A stretch of DNA of 6,947 bases from JAFGED01 sp034430835 (lineage in GTDB: Bacteria; Chloroflexota; Anaerolineae; B4-G1). Both the position numbers and the translations under genes were made by a program. Each line of letters starts with the position of its first letter. Within the stretch, counting starts at the first letter, position 1. Below, piece by piece: positions 1 to 5,576 of this stretch. A model generated the notes under the pieces. It was not told where the DNA came from, made no database searches, and saw nothing but the letters and a program-made list of their open reading frames with translations. Where the stretch lies: assembly GCA_034430835.1 (NCBI GenBank), contig DAOUDX010000046.1:1-6947 (forward strand), written 5' to 3'.

Positions 1-229
1 TGTAGTTGGGGGAGCAGGCGCAATACTGTTAAGCCCAATAGTCATTCGGGAACTACAGGGGTAAATCCGGCAAGTGCTGCGTGAAAGAGACACGACTTAC
101 CCTGGGAGGTCTCTGTATCTGTCTGGACGAACCGGACTACCGATCTGGCAACAGGACGGGAGGGGTACAGAGAAGTCAGCAGAAGCCATAGTAGTCGAGG
201 GGAAACCCTGACGAAGGGCTGAATCTTCT

Positions 230-1218
230 ATGGCAAGGAGCAGACGGAGATACTCGATGGATGTGGAGCACCAGCAAGGGACGTGGACTCAGTTGAAGCT
301 ATTTGAAGCGGAGACGGGGGACGTGCGCCACGGCGCGAGCGGCGACGGCGGAACCGAAGCGGCAGTGAGCGAGGAGGAGCAAGCATCCACGGCGTTGAAC
401 CGTGAACGAGGCTTGACCAGCAAGCTAATGGAAAGGATAGGTGAACGAGAGAACCTGAACCGGGCATACAAGCGAGTAAAAGGGAACAAGGGAGCGCCAG
501 GAGTAGATGGCATGACGGTGACGAGGGGACACCGCAAGGAGGCCCCTTGTCACCGTTGTTGGCGAATCTACTACTGGATGACCTGGACAAGGAACTGGAA
601 CGCCGGGGGCACCGCTTTTGCCGATATGCGGACGACTGCAACATCTACGTACGGACGCAAGCGGCAGGGGAGCGGGTAATGGTCTCGGTGACGCGCTTTC
701 TGGAGGAACGACTACGCTTGCGGGTAAACCGCACGAAGAGTGCAGTGGCCTTCGTGGAAGAACGGCAGTTCCTTGGCTATCGTCTGTTACGAGATGGGCG
801 ATTGGGCATCGCGCCACACAGCCTAGAGCGGGTCAAGCAGCGCATCCGAGCTATCACGCGCCGCAATCGCGGCGTGAGCCTGGGTATGATGATCCAGGAA
901 CTGAATGCCTTTCTGAGTGGGTGGGTTACGTACTTCCGCTATGCGGCGTGCAAGACCCACTTGCGACGCTTGGATGAGTGGATACGGCGGAAACTGCGAT
1001 GTGTCCGGTTGAAGCAATGCAAACGTCCCAAAGCGTTGCTCAATTTCCTGCACTGCTTAGGGGTTCCGAAACGGAGCGCCTGGGAGTTGGCTGGCTCTGG
1101 TAGAGGTTGGTGGCGGAAGTCCGGCTGCCCGCAAGCACATCAGGCGATGAGCAAAGCCTGGTTCAAGACTCTTGGTCTAGTAAGCCTTTCCGAGAGGTAC
1201 GCTGTGTTACAACCGTAG
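230..1218 (+). pseudogene. ltrA: Group II intron reverse transcriptase/maturase, internally deleted and frameshifted
   Basis: In the intact family this protein copies intron RNA into DNA and helps it fold for splicing. The N-terminal piece (230 to about 520) starts MARSRRRYSMDV and runs to GAPGVDGMTV, the RT-0/RT-1 region. The reading then changes frame, and the next recognisable segment, EGTPQGGPLSPLLANLLLD (from about 523), is RT motif 4. RT motifs 2-3 and part of 1, estimated at 130-170 residues from the family layout, are missing between them, and the join also shifts the frame by one. Downstream, the catalytic YADD (in FCRYADDCN), RT 6-7 and the maturase X domain (SGWVTYFRYA, about 900-950) are intact up to TAG at 1216-1218. 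No C-terminal HNH endonuclease follows. A TTG at 547 could only start a fragment. The protein cannot be an active RT; a residual maturase function is conceivable but unlikely. Confidence 0.9.
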
Positions 1219-1223
1219 GAGAA

Positions 1224-1255
1224 ACCGCCGTGTACGGACCCGTACGCACGGTGGT
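1224..1255 (+). ncRNA. Group II intron domain V (catalytic hairpin)
   Basis: Arms ACCGCCGTG (1224-1232) and CACGGTGGT (1247-1255) pair over 9 bp with one G-U. A 2-nt bulge CG (1245-1246) follows, then a 4-bp distal stem TACG/CGTA closed by GACC (1237-1240). This is the canonical domain V shape. The triad position before CCGU/CGU reads CGC, which is typical of group IIC, whereas other classes usually have AGC. The loop GACC is not a standard GNRA tetraloop. The hairpin lies 5 nt after the maturase stop codon. Confidence 0.88.
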
Positions 1256-1257
1256 GT

Positions 1258-1294
1258 GGGAGGACGGGGGCCGCGAGGCCCCCTCCTACCCGAT
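1258..1294 (+). ncRNA. Group II intron domain VI with branch-point A and 3' splice site
   Basis: The stem GGGAGG(A) 1258-1264 pairs with TCCTACCC 1284-1291. Its distal part GGGGGCC/GGCCCCC is closed by a GCGA (GNRA) loop at 1273-1276. A1288 is unpaired on the 3' arm, exactly where the branch-point adenosine belongs. The intron then ends CGAT, with AT matching the usual AY terminus, so the 3' exon should start at 1295. Confidence 0.85.
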
Positions 1295-1318
1295 TGGTGT
1301 GCTGGGTGTGCCGCGTAT

Positions 1319-2809
1319 CTAGGAAAGCCCTCTGCGGGTGTGGTTCCCCGTCTGGCGGCAGAGTGTTTGCACGAACCGCCGCGCCGCGTCGATCACGACC
1401 GGGATGCCGCCGCCGGGCTCCGTCCACTGGCCGATCATGTAAAAGCCGCGCAAACCGGGTAGCGTATGCTCCAGCGTGACCCGGATCGTTTCCGGCGTGA
1501 CGAGCCAGCCCTCGAACGCGCCGCGATAGTTGCGCGTGTAGCGGTGGAACGTGTGCGGCGTGGAGACGTCCGTCATCTCGACGCCTGCCGAGATGCCGGG
1601 CAGGTGATGCTCCAGCCGATCCAGCACGTCCGCTGCGACGCGTGCCTTCCCCGCCTCGTAACGGGCGCGGTCTTTTCGGAGCGCTTCCCACCAGTCGTAG
1701 TCGGTCTGGATGTAGGCTTGCACCACCGTCTTGCCCGGGGGGGCCAGCGCGGCGTCGTAGTTGAAGACGCGGAAGACGAGCCGTTGCTCGGTGCGACCTG
1801 CGATGGTGAGCGGGCGCTGGAGTAGGACGACGCTCGTCGGTAGCATGTCGGGGAACTCGCGCGCCACGCCGAAACTGACCAGCAGCAGGGGGGCGAAGAG
1901 CGGCCACTGCTCGTACCGCGCGCGGATCTTGCGACTCGCGTATCGCCCGCCCAGCAGTTTAAAGACTGTGCTGTAGCCGTCGGCGGCAGAGATCACCACG
2001 TCAGCGTAGTGGGTGCTGCCATCGGACAGCCGCACACCCACCGCGCGGTCGTCTCTCACCAAGATCTCCTCAACATCGGCCCTGTACGTGATCTCGCCGC
2101 CCAGCGCCTCGTATCGTCGAGCCATCGCCAGCGAAAAGTTCAGTGAACCCCCCTCCACTACCGCCAACCCGCCCATCGTCAATTGGGCCAAGACGGCAAA
2201 GATGAAGGGTACGGGGGCTTCGGGCACGAATAGGTTGCTCATCGCCCAGCCCACGAACGGGTCGTGCACGCGCTTGCCCAACGTTTCCAGCGAGATGCGG
2301 TAGCGCGCAAAGTGCCTGATCAGATGCCGCGCGTTCCAGAGGTGCTTGGGCGCGGGGATTGGGCGCATTAGCGAGCGGGCCTGCATCACATCCATGTCGA
2401 ACCCTTGCATCGCGCGGATGCCGGCGGTGAACCCGTCGATGAAATCGTCGTCGGGCGCAAGCGTTCTCAGGTCTTGCGTCAGCCGGTCCAGGTCGCGCGT
2501 GATCTGCAGGCTGCGCTCCGTCGATTCGTCGAAAAAGTGCAGGTAGTCGTCCGCGTGGATCAACCGGTTCCCCTCCAGCGCGCCGACCTCTCGGTAGCGC
2601 TGGTAGAAGCCACGATCTGGATGGCATCCCATCAGGAAATGGATGCAGCCGTCGATGGTGTAGCCGCCGCGCTCCCAGGCGGTGCAGACGCCGCCGGGGA
2701 TGATGTGTTGCTCAAAGATGCGTGTGCGGTAGCCGTTCATCTGGGCGTAGACGCCCGTCGCAAGCCCTGCCACACCCGCGCCGATGATGATGGCTGATTT
2801 GTCGGACAT
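1319..2809 (-). CDS. FAD-dependent oxidoreductase, phytoene desaturase (CrtI)-like family
   Basis: A 496-aa flavoprotein of the amine-oxidase/CrtI superfamily, which includes phytoene desaturases, carotenoid isomerases and related retinol saturase-like enzymes. The N-terminal Rossmann motif GAGVAGL (residues 10-16) is followed by Glu33 in RIFEQ at the end of the second strand (adenine ribose binding) and by the PGG at 38-40. The C-terminal FAD signature FYMIGQWTEPGGGIPVVI lies near 456-473. The length of about 490-500 aa is normal for the family and no lesion is visible. The substrate cannot be told from the sequence; no other carotenoid gene is present, so a desaturase role is not established. 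The frame stays open upstream to 3112, but that part is antisense-overlapped by the DUF3795 gene and has no domain content, so ATG 2807-2809 (MSDKS), just before the Rossmann strand, is chosen. It is the last gene of a minus-strand cluster, 61 nt after DUF3795, and stops with TAG. Confidence 0.9.
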   Translation of the reverse strand: MSDKSAIIIGAGVAGLATGVYAQMNGYRTRIFEQHIIPGGVCTAWERGGYTIDGCIHFLMGCHPDRGFYQRYREVGALEGNRLIHADDYLHFFDESTERSLQITRDLDRLTQDLRTLAPDDDFIDGFTAGIRAMQGFDMDVMQARSLMRPIPAPKHLWNARHLIRHFARYRISLETLGKRVHDPFVGWAMSNLFVPEAPVPFIFAVLAQLTMGGLAVVEGGSLNFSLAMARRYEALGGEITYRADVEEILVRDDRAVGVRLSDGSTHYADVVISAADGYSTVFKLLGGRYASRKIRARYEQWPLFAPLLLVSFGVAREFPDMLPTSVVLLQRPLTIAGRTEQRLVFRVFNYDAALAPPGKTVVQAYIQTDYDWWEALRKDRARYEAGKARVAADVLDRLEHHLPGISAGVEMTDVSTPHTFHRYTRNYRGAFEGWLVTPETIRVTLEHTLPGLRGFYMIGQWTEPGGGIPVVIDAARRFVQTLCRQTGNHTRRGLS

Positions 2810-2816
2810 TGGCGAA

Positions 2817-2845
2817 AGTATAGCCGAACAAGATTGTTTTGAGAA
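2817..2845 (-). promoter_or_regulatory. Possible promoter of the oxidoreductase gene, near-leaderless
   Basis: On the minus strand TTCTCA (2840-2845) and TATACT (2817-2822) are separated by 17 bp. The -10 is a good match and the -35 matches 4 of 6. The -10 ends only 7 nt before the ATG, so transcription would begin at or next to the start codon. No convincing Shine-Dalgarno precedes this ATG, which fits a leaderless mRNA. The gene may equally be read from the upstream cluster promoter. Confidence 0.35.
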
Positions 2846-2870
2846 GCGGCGAACTTGTCGGGCCCAGTCG

Positions 2871-3224
2871 CTACTGTGCCAGCAGGCTCCTGCGGATTTC
2901 GTCCAGCACCTCCTTGGTCTCCGCCGAGTGCTCGAAGCACACGACGACCTTTTCGCAGTAGTAGTCCGGGCAATGGGCGCAGTTCTCCAATCCGCGTTCG
3001 ATGGTGCACGCGCGAACCTCGCACGTTCGGCAGTAGCCGATCCTGCGGCCATCGCCGAGACAGCCATCGCATATGCAATCCTCAGCCCTGAGCGAAGTGC
3101 TCTGGGTCGCATTCCATTCGTCGGCGACGCGCTGCAGGGCGGTCAAATCGTTGTTCTGCGTGGCGACGTAGGCTGAGCATTCCGTACAGACTTCTCCACA
3201 GTAGGCGATCATAGGCTTCTGCAT
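2871..3224 (-). CDS. DUF3795 domain-containing cysteine-rich protein
   Basis: A 117-aa protein matching the DUF3795 pattern: an N-terminal AYCGEVCTECSAY (Cys9, 13, 16), then a Cys-rich middle with CICDGC (50, 52, 55), CRTC (65, 68), Cys73, CAHCPDYYC (82, 85, 90) and Cys96. The 13 cysteines in pairs and triplets suggest binding of metal, probably zinc or an Fe-S cluster. The biochemical role of the family is not established. The C-terminus is a short charged helix ending LLAQ, then TAG. The start ATG at 3222-3224 has a perfect AGGAGG seven nucleotides upstream; the frame extends further to 3347, but that part lies inside the acetyltransferase gene. Only 11 nt separate the acetyltransferase stop codon from this start, so the two are almost certainly co-transcribed and probably translationally coupled. 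Confidence 0.88.
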   Translation of the reverse strand: MQKPMIAYCGEVCTECSAYVATQNNDLTALQRVADEWNATQSTSLRAEDCICDGCLGDGRRIGYCRTCEVRACTIERGLENCAHCPDYYCEKVVVCFEHSAETKEVLDEIRRSLLAQ

Positions 3225-3231
3225 GGATTGG

Positions 3232-3237
3232 CCTCCT
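3232..3237 (-). promoter_or_regulatory. Shine-Dalgarno of DUF3795 overlapping the upstream stop codon
   Basis: AGGAGG on the minus strand shares its first AG with the TAG stop (3236-3238) of the acetyltransferase gene and sits 7 nt before ATG 3224. Ribosomes ending on the first gene would be placed on this site, which suggests translational coupling. The site also decides the DUF3795 start. Confidence 0.8.
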
Positions 3238-4513
3238 AGTAGATGGTGTAGATGAACGACGCCATCTTGGGAAACAGCGTGTCCACCAGCAAGCGCGACT
3301 CGGGCCGGACGTCCACGTCTGGATAGGCGGTCTTGAGCTCTTCCCACGTCTGGTGACCCAGCACGAGCGGGATGAATTGCAGGGGCGGGAAGCGGATGGC
3401 CTCCTTTTCCCAGTTCGTAAAGCCCAGGCTGCTCACCTCTCTCAACTTGCCTGCTTCAAAGCGCAGCAGGATCGTCTCGCGGTAGAGGCAAATGCGCGCT
3501 TTGCGCGTCAGCCCGGCAAAGGGAGACGCGGCCACTCTGCGCTCGATCACCGGCGCGATGGCGCGCAGAAGCGCGATCATGTCCGGGACGTGGATCTGCC
3601 AGGCGTAGGTGCCCAGGTCGTGGGCGCCCAGCGAGCGCGCGATCTGCATGAGCTTACAGCCCGCGGGCAGATTGAGCCGGATGCCCGGCTTTTTCTGCTT
3701 CACGGCCAATTGCTTGACGTAGTTCAGCGCGACCAGCGCCGCGTCAAAGCCCAGGTGTGAGACCTCGCTCACCACCAGTTCCTTGATAAAGGGGAGTGGA
3801 TGGTGCGGAATACATACGTACCCGGCGGACAGGCCGCCAGCGTCCTCGACGATCCATGTATCCCGCTCCATTTCTGTCCCAGTCGTGTGCGTCAGCAGGT
3901 ACCGCCACGTAGCTTCATCACGGACAGCGCGGATGGCGAGGTCCTGTGCGGCCTCTTCATAGAGCCGCATCAGGGTGGGGAGATCGTCGAGGCTTGCCTG
4001 CCGGAATGTGAGGGCGGTGTCGGGCGATCTGGGGACATCGTCCAATTCGAGCCGCAGGCCACCTTCCAGCGGCAGCGCGTATTCGTAATCGAACTGCCGG
4101 TAAAAGTACGGGATGCCCTGAATCTGCGAGAGCAGACAGCCTCGCTCGCGCAGTCGCTGCTTGAAGAGTTCCACCTGCGCGCGGATTAACCCCTGCCCCC
4201 GATGGCCCTCCAGCGTGCCGACGATGCCCATCTCGCCGGCGCGCATATCGACATCCTCGTAGCGCCAGATCCAGGGGATCAGGCAGATGGACGAGACGAT
4301 CTCTTCGCTTTGTTCGTCTTCGACAAAGATCAGGTCTTCGATGTGCGCGTTGGGGTGGTGGAGGAACAGGTTGCGCGTCATCGATTCGACCAATTCCCCA
4401 TGAATCTCTCCGTTGAATGCCGCCACCCGCTCGACATTTGTCGCGTTCGCAGCGGCGCGCAGGATCAAACCATTCCCTAACGCTTTTCGGAAGGTATCGT
4501 TTGAGTCTGTCAT
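3236..4513 (-). CDS. GNAT family N-acetyltransferase, Eis-like
   Basis: A 425-aa protein, the size and layout of the Eis-like group: an N-terminal GNAT domain, a second GNAT-like domain and a C-terminal SCP2-like region. The acetyl-CoA pyrophosphate loop is seen as GHRGQGLIRAQVELF (residues 103-117, R/QxxGxG type), preceded by the strand GEMGIVGTLE. The Y-F-Y-R-Q-F-D-Y segment near 136-143 is typical of the motif B end. The second half begins near ALTFRQASLDDLPTL (167-181). The C-terminus ends FIYTIY; in characterised Eis enzymes the C-terminal carboxylate takes part in catalysis, but that is not testable here. Known Eis members acetylate amines of aminoglycosides and other substrates; the substrate here is unknown. 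ATG 4511-4513 has AGGAG 4 nt upstream. It is the first large gene of a cluster with DUF3795 and the oxidoreductase and is preceded by a long structured leader. The stop is TAG. Confidence 0.88.
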   Translation of the reverse strand: MTDSNDTFRKALGNGLILRAAANATNVERVAAFNGEIHGELVESMTRNLFLHHPNAHIEDLIFVEDEQSEEIVSSICLIPWIWRYEDVDMRAGEMGIVGTLEGHRGQGLIRAQVELFKQRLRERGCLLSQIQGIPYFYRQFDYEYALPLEGGLRLELDDVPRSPDTALTFRQASLDDLPTLMRLYEEAAQDLAIRAVRDEATWRYLLTHTTGTEMERDTWIVEDAGGLSAGYVCIPHHPLPFIKELVVSEVSHLGFDAALVALNYVKQLAVKQKKPGIRLNLPAGCKLMQIARSLGAHDLGTYAWQIHVPDMIALLRAIAPVIERRVAASPFAGLTRKARICLYRETILLRFEAGKLREVSSLGFTNWEKEAIRFPPLQFIPLVLGHQTWEELKTAYPDVDVRPESRLLVDTLFPKMASFIYTIY

Positions 4514-4586
4514 TTCTCTCCTCGGTTGTTGTCAAGCTTCCTTGATTTCTGTCGGATGGGCGTACTCACTATCCATGTCCCTCGTA

Positions 4587-4623
4587 CAAAACGATACGAG
4601 GCCACGTGTGCTCGTGGCCTCGT
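4587..4623 (-). terminator. Terminator-like hairpin T2 ahead of the acetyltransferase
   Basis: A perfect 11-bp stem ACGAGGCCACG / CGTGGCCTCGT (4613-4623 with 4596-4606) has a 6-nt loop AGCACA and is followed on the minus strand by ATCGTTTTG. The U-run is short and offset by 4 nt, so it may be a weak terminator. The 3' arm part CCTCGT (4596-4601) can alternatively pair with ACGAGG (4580-4585), and the 5' arm can pair with the 3' arm of T1. T2 could therefore be switched. Confidence 0.6.
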
Positions 4624-4659
4624 CCAACACTAGGCGCAGCCCATCGATGGCTCTGCCGC

Positions 4660-4706
4660 AAAGAAAAACCACGAGCGTGTGCGCTCGCCCGCTCGCCAGC
4701 TCGTGG
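4660..4706 (-). terminator. Intrinsic terminator T1 after the 24-codon ORF
   Basis: On the minus strand CCACGAGC (4699-4706) pairs with GCTCGTGG (4669-4676), directly followed by TTTTTCTTT (4660-4668), a good intrinsic-terminator tail. The 22-nt loop contains two further CGAGC copies that could also pair with the same GCTCG arm, giving slipped stems. T1 starts 43 nt after the TAG of the short ORF and is the natural end of a transcript of about 190 nt from the consensus promoter. Confidence 0.72.
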
Positions 4707-4749
4707 CCTGGGTGTGTCTGTATGGAGTTGTCGCGTGCAGAATGCAGAA

Positions 4750-4824
4750 CTACGACTGCCCTTCCACCAGAGCATGGCGTGTAGGATCAGCACTGGGAAC
4801 AGCTGCTTTCACTTGTGCCGACAT
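4750..4824 (-). CDS. 24-aa small protein or leader peptide
   Basis: A 24-codon ORF beginning MSAQVKAA and ending VEGQS, stop TAG at 4750-4752. Its start is unusually well equipped: AAGGAGGT (4829-4836) lies 4 nt upstream, and a perfect-consensus promoter puts the transcript start about 24 nt before the ATG. The peptide is hydrophilic, with no signal peptide, membrane segment or cysteine and no run of one amino-acid codon that would suggest a classical amino-acid attenuator. Terminator T1 follows 43 nt after the stop, then T2, then the acetyltransferase. It may be a leader peptide whose translation governs read-through, or an independent small protein. No known family is recognised. An ORF this short could arise by chance; the signals around it are the reason to call it. 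Confidence 0.6.
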   Translation of the reverse strand: MSAQVKAAVPSADPTRHALVEGQS

Positions 4825-4828
4825 ACAC

Positions 4829-4836
4829 ACCTCCTT
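4829..4836 (-). promoter_or_regulatory. Strong Shine-Dalgarno of the 24-codon ORF
   Basis: AAGGAGGT on the minus strand is fully complementary to the 16S rRNA anti-Shine-Dalgarno core. It lies 4 nt from ATG 4824, or 5 nt counted from AGGAGG. It is the best ribosome site in the window and lies in a 5' UTR of about 24 nt. Confidence 0.7.
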
Positions 4837-4854
4837 GTGGAATGAGATGGCAGC

Positions 4855-4882
4855 ATTATACGCGGAAAAGGGAATCTGTCAA
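4855..4882 (-). promoter_or_regulatory. Perfect-consensus sigma70-type promoter
   Basis: On the minus strand TTGACA (4877-4882) and TATAAT (4855-4860) are both exact consensus hexamers with a 16-bp spacer (4861-4876). The expected transcription start is near 4848. The promoter begins 8 nt past the DUF4062 stop codon and drives the 24-codon ORF and, if the hairpins are crossed, the acetyltransferase-DUF3795-oxidoreductase cluster. Confidence 0.85.
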
Positions 4883-4889
4883 TGCCGGT

Positions 4890-5474
4890 CTACCCCTCAT
4901 GCCCCAGGATGATCCCACTACGCCCGGCCCCCTCACGCTGGTCAGGTTCGTCGGAGGGTGCTTTGCCCTCCTTGCCCAGCACCGCCAGCAGGCCGTCGAT
5001 ATCGTCCACGTGTAGCCCGAACGTTTCTCCCTGATCGAGCAGCGCCTGCACCAGTGCCTGGGTTGCCTTTGCCTTGAGCTCCTGCGGTGTCTCGAACGGC
5101 GTCCACGCGACGCCCGATTCGCGCAGGAGCTTTTGTGCAGAAGGGCTGTGTAGCTCGCGCTTGGCGTAGGCCAGTGTGGGCCTGAGCGCGCCCTGCGCGC
5201 GCTGCCATTCCAGCCCCATCGGCGCGGCAAAGTCGGCTCCCAGCACGATCAGGTACAGGTCACACTGTTCGATGAAGGCGAGCGTCTCGTCGATATTGGC
5301 GCTCTCATCTGGCGTGGTGTGCCCGATCTCGAATCCCACAGAGATAGGCAGCTCCGCCACCGCCTGGCCCAACGCTTCGCGCTCTGCTGCCAGGTCAGGG
5401 CTGCTGCTGATGAATAGACGGACGGGTCTGGAAATCGTCAACACTCCTGGGTAGTCCACCACTCTTCTTGGCAA
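4890..5474 (-). CDS. DUF4062 domain-containing protein (TIR-like fold)
   Basis: Resembles DUF4062, a TIR-related domain often found at the N-terminus of bacterial signalling or defence proteins. Seen directly: VRLFISSSPDLAAEREALGQ (the FISSxxDLxxER signature), then CDLYLIVLGADF (the lGxxyG-like strand) and GLEWQRAQGA followed by a strand and helices. The domain fills residues 17 to about 140. The tail (DDIDGLLAVLGKEGK...) is short and charged, with no ATPase or second domain, whereas many DUF4062 proteins are much longer. The start is uncertain: TTG 5474 gives 194 aa. GTG at 5459 or 5462, or TTG 5441 just before the domain (AGGAG 2 nt upstream), are alternatives; a late start fits family alignment better. 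The stop is TAG at 4890-4892. The lectin gene ends about 100 nt upstream in the same frame, so co-transcription is possible. The function is unknown. Confidence 0.72.
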   Translation of the reverse strand: MPRRVVDYPGVLTISRPVRLFISSSPDLAAEREALGQAVAELPISVGFEIGHTTPDESANIDETLAFIEQCDLYLIVLGADFAAPMGLEWQRAQGALRPTLAYAKRELHSPSAQKLLRESGVAWTPFETPQELKAKATQALVQALLDQGETFGLHVDDIDGLLAVLGKEGKAPSDEPDQREGAGRSGIILGHEG

Positions 5475-5505
5475 CCGGCAAGAACCTTGTGGGCGCGGTC
5501 CGATG

Positions 5506-5537
5506 CAAGAGCGCGCCTGAACGCGGGCGCACTCTTG
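5506..5537. repeat. 12-bp inverted repeat between lectin and DUF4062 genes
   Basis: CAAGAGCGCGCC (5506-5517) and GGCGCACTCTTG (5526-5537) pair over 12 bp with one G-U or mismatch, with an 8-nt loop. A GTTTTCC tail follows on the plus strand, while the minus strand has no U-run. It could be a weak plus-strand terminator or an mRNA stability/processing stem in a minus-strand transcript. No plus-strand gene precedes it. Confidence 0.5.
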
Positions 5538-5576
5538 GTTTTCCGTCTGCTTCTCGGTGCTAGACTGTCACTTTCG

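Larger units (their letters stand above)
1..1294 (+). mobile_element. Group II intron (class C-like), 5' end outside window
   Basis: Retroelement made of a self-splicing RNA with a maturase/reverse transcriptase ORF in domain IV. Positions 1-229 are non-coding and read like the structured domain I-IV part of bacterial group II introns; the stretch around 171-230 (AGTCAGCAGAAGCCATAGTA, then a GAAGGGCTGAAT-type run) precedes the ORF start as in many such introns. The ORF (230-1218) encodes recognisable RT and maturase segments. After it come a domain V hairpin and a domain VI hairpin with a bulged A at 1288. The intron should end with AT at 1293-1294, which puts the branch A seven nucleotides from the 3' splice site. 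No GTGYG-type 5' boundary is visible, so the element starts left of the window or is 5' truncated. The CGC triad in domain V and the lack of an endonuclease domain point to group IIC. Confidence 0.87.
4514..4889 (-). other. Leader region between DUF4062 and the acetyltransferase
   Basis: This 376-nt stretch has no large gene. On the minus strand it carries, in order, a consensus promoter (4855-4882), a strong Shine-Dalgarno and 24-codon ORF (4836-4750), terminator-like hairpin T1 (4660-4706), terminator-like hairpin T2 (4587-4623) and the acetyltransferase Shine-Dalgarno (4518-4522). No convincing second promoter is seen between T2 and the acetyltransferase start, so transcription of the cluster probably has to cross both hairpins. 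The longer ORFs visible in other frames here lack ribosome sites and family resemblance. Confidence 0.6.

Noticed and set aside
1140..1907. 255-aa minus-strand frame over the intron end and oxidoreductase
   Set aside because: Arg/Ala/Pro-rich shadow of the oxidoreductase in another frame, running through the intron domain V and VI region.
2810..3112. In-frame N-terminal extension of the oxidoreductase to 3112
   Set aside because: It overlaps the DUF3795 gene on the same strand, encodes a low-complexity Arg/Ala-rich stretch, and the Rossmann motif starts right after ATG 2809.
3957..4535. 192-aa minus-strand frame starting upstream of the acetyltransferase
   Set aside because: Shadow of the acetyltransferase in another frame; no domain resemblance and Arg-rich composition.
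4533..4538. TTGACA on the minus strand 19 nt before the acetyltransferase start, as a -35 box
   Set aside because: A -10 at normal spacing would fall at or inside the start of the coding region; no TATAAT-like match is present there.
4569..4793. 74-aa minus-strand frame through the leader region
   Set aside because: It begins inside the 24-codon ORF without its own ribosome site and reads through both hairpins; no family resemblance.
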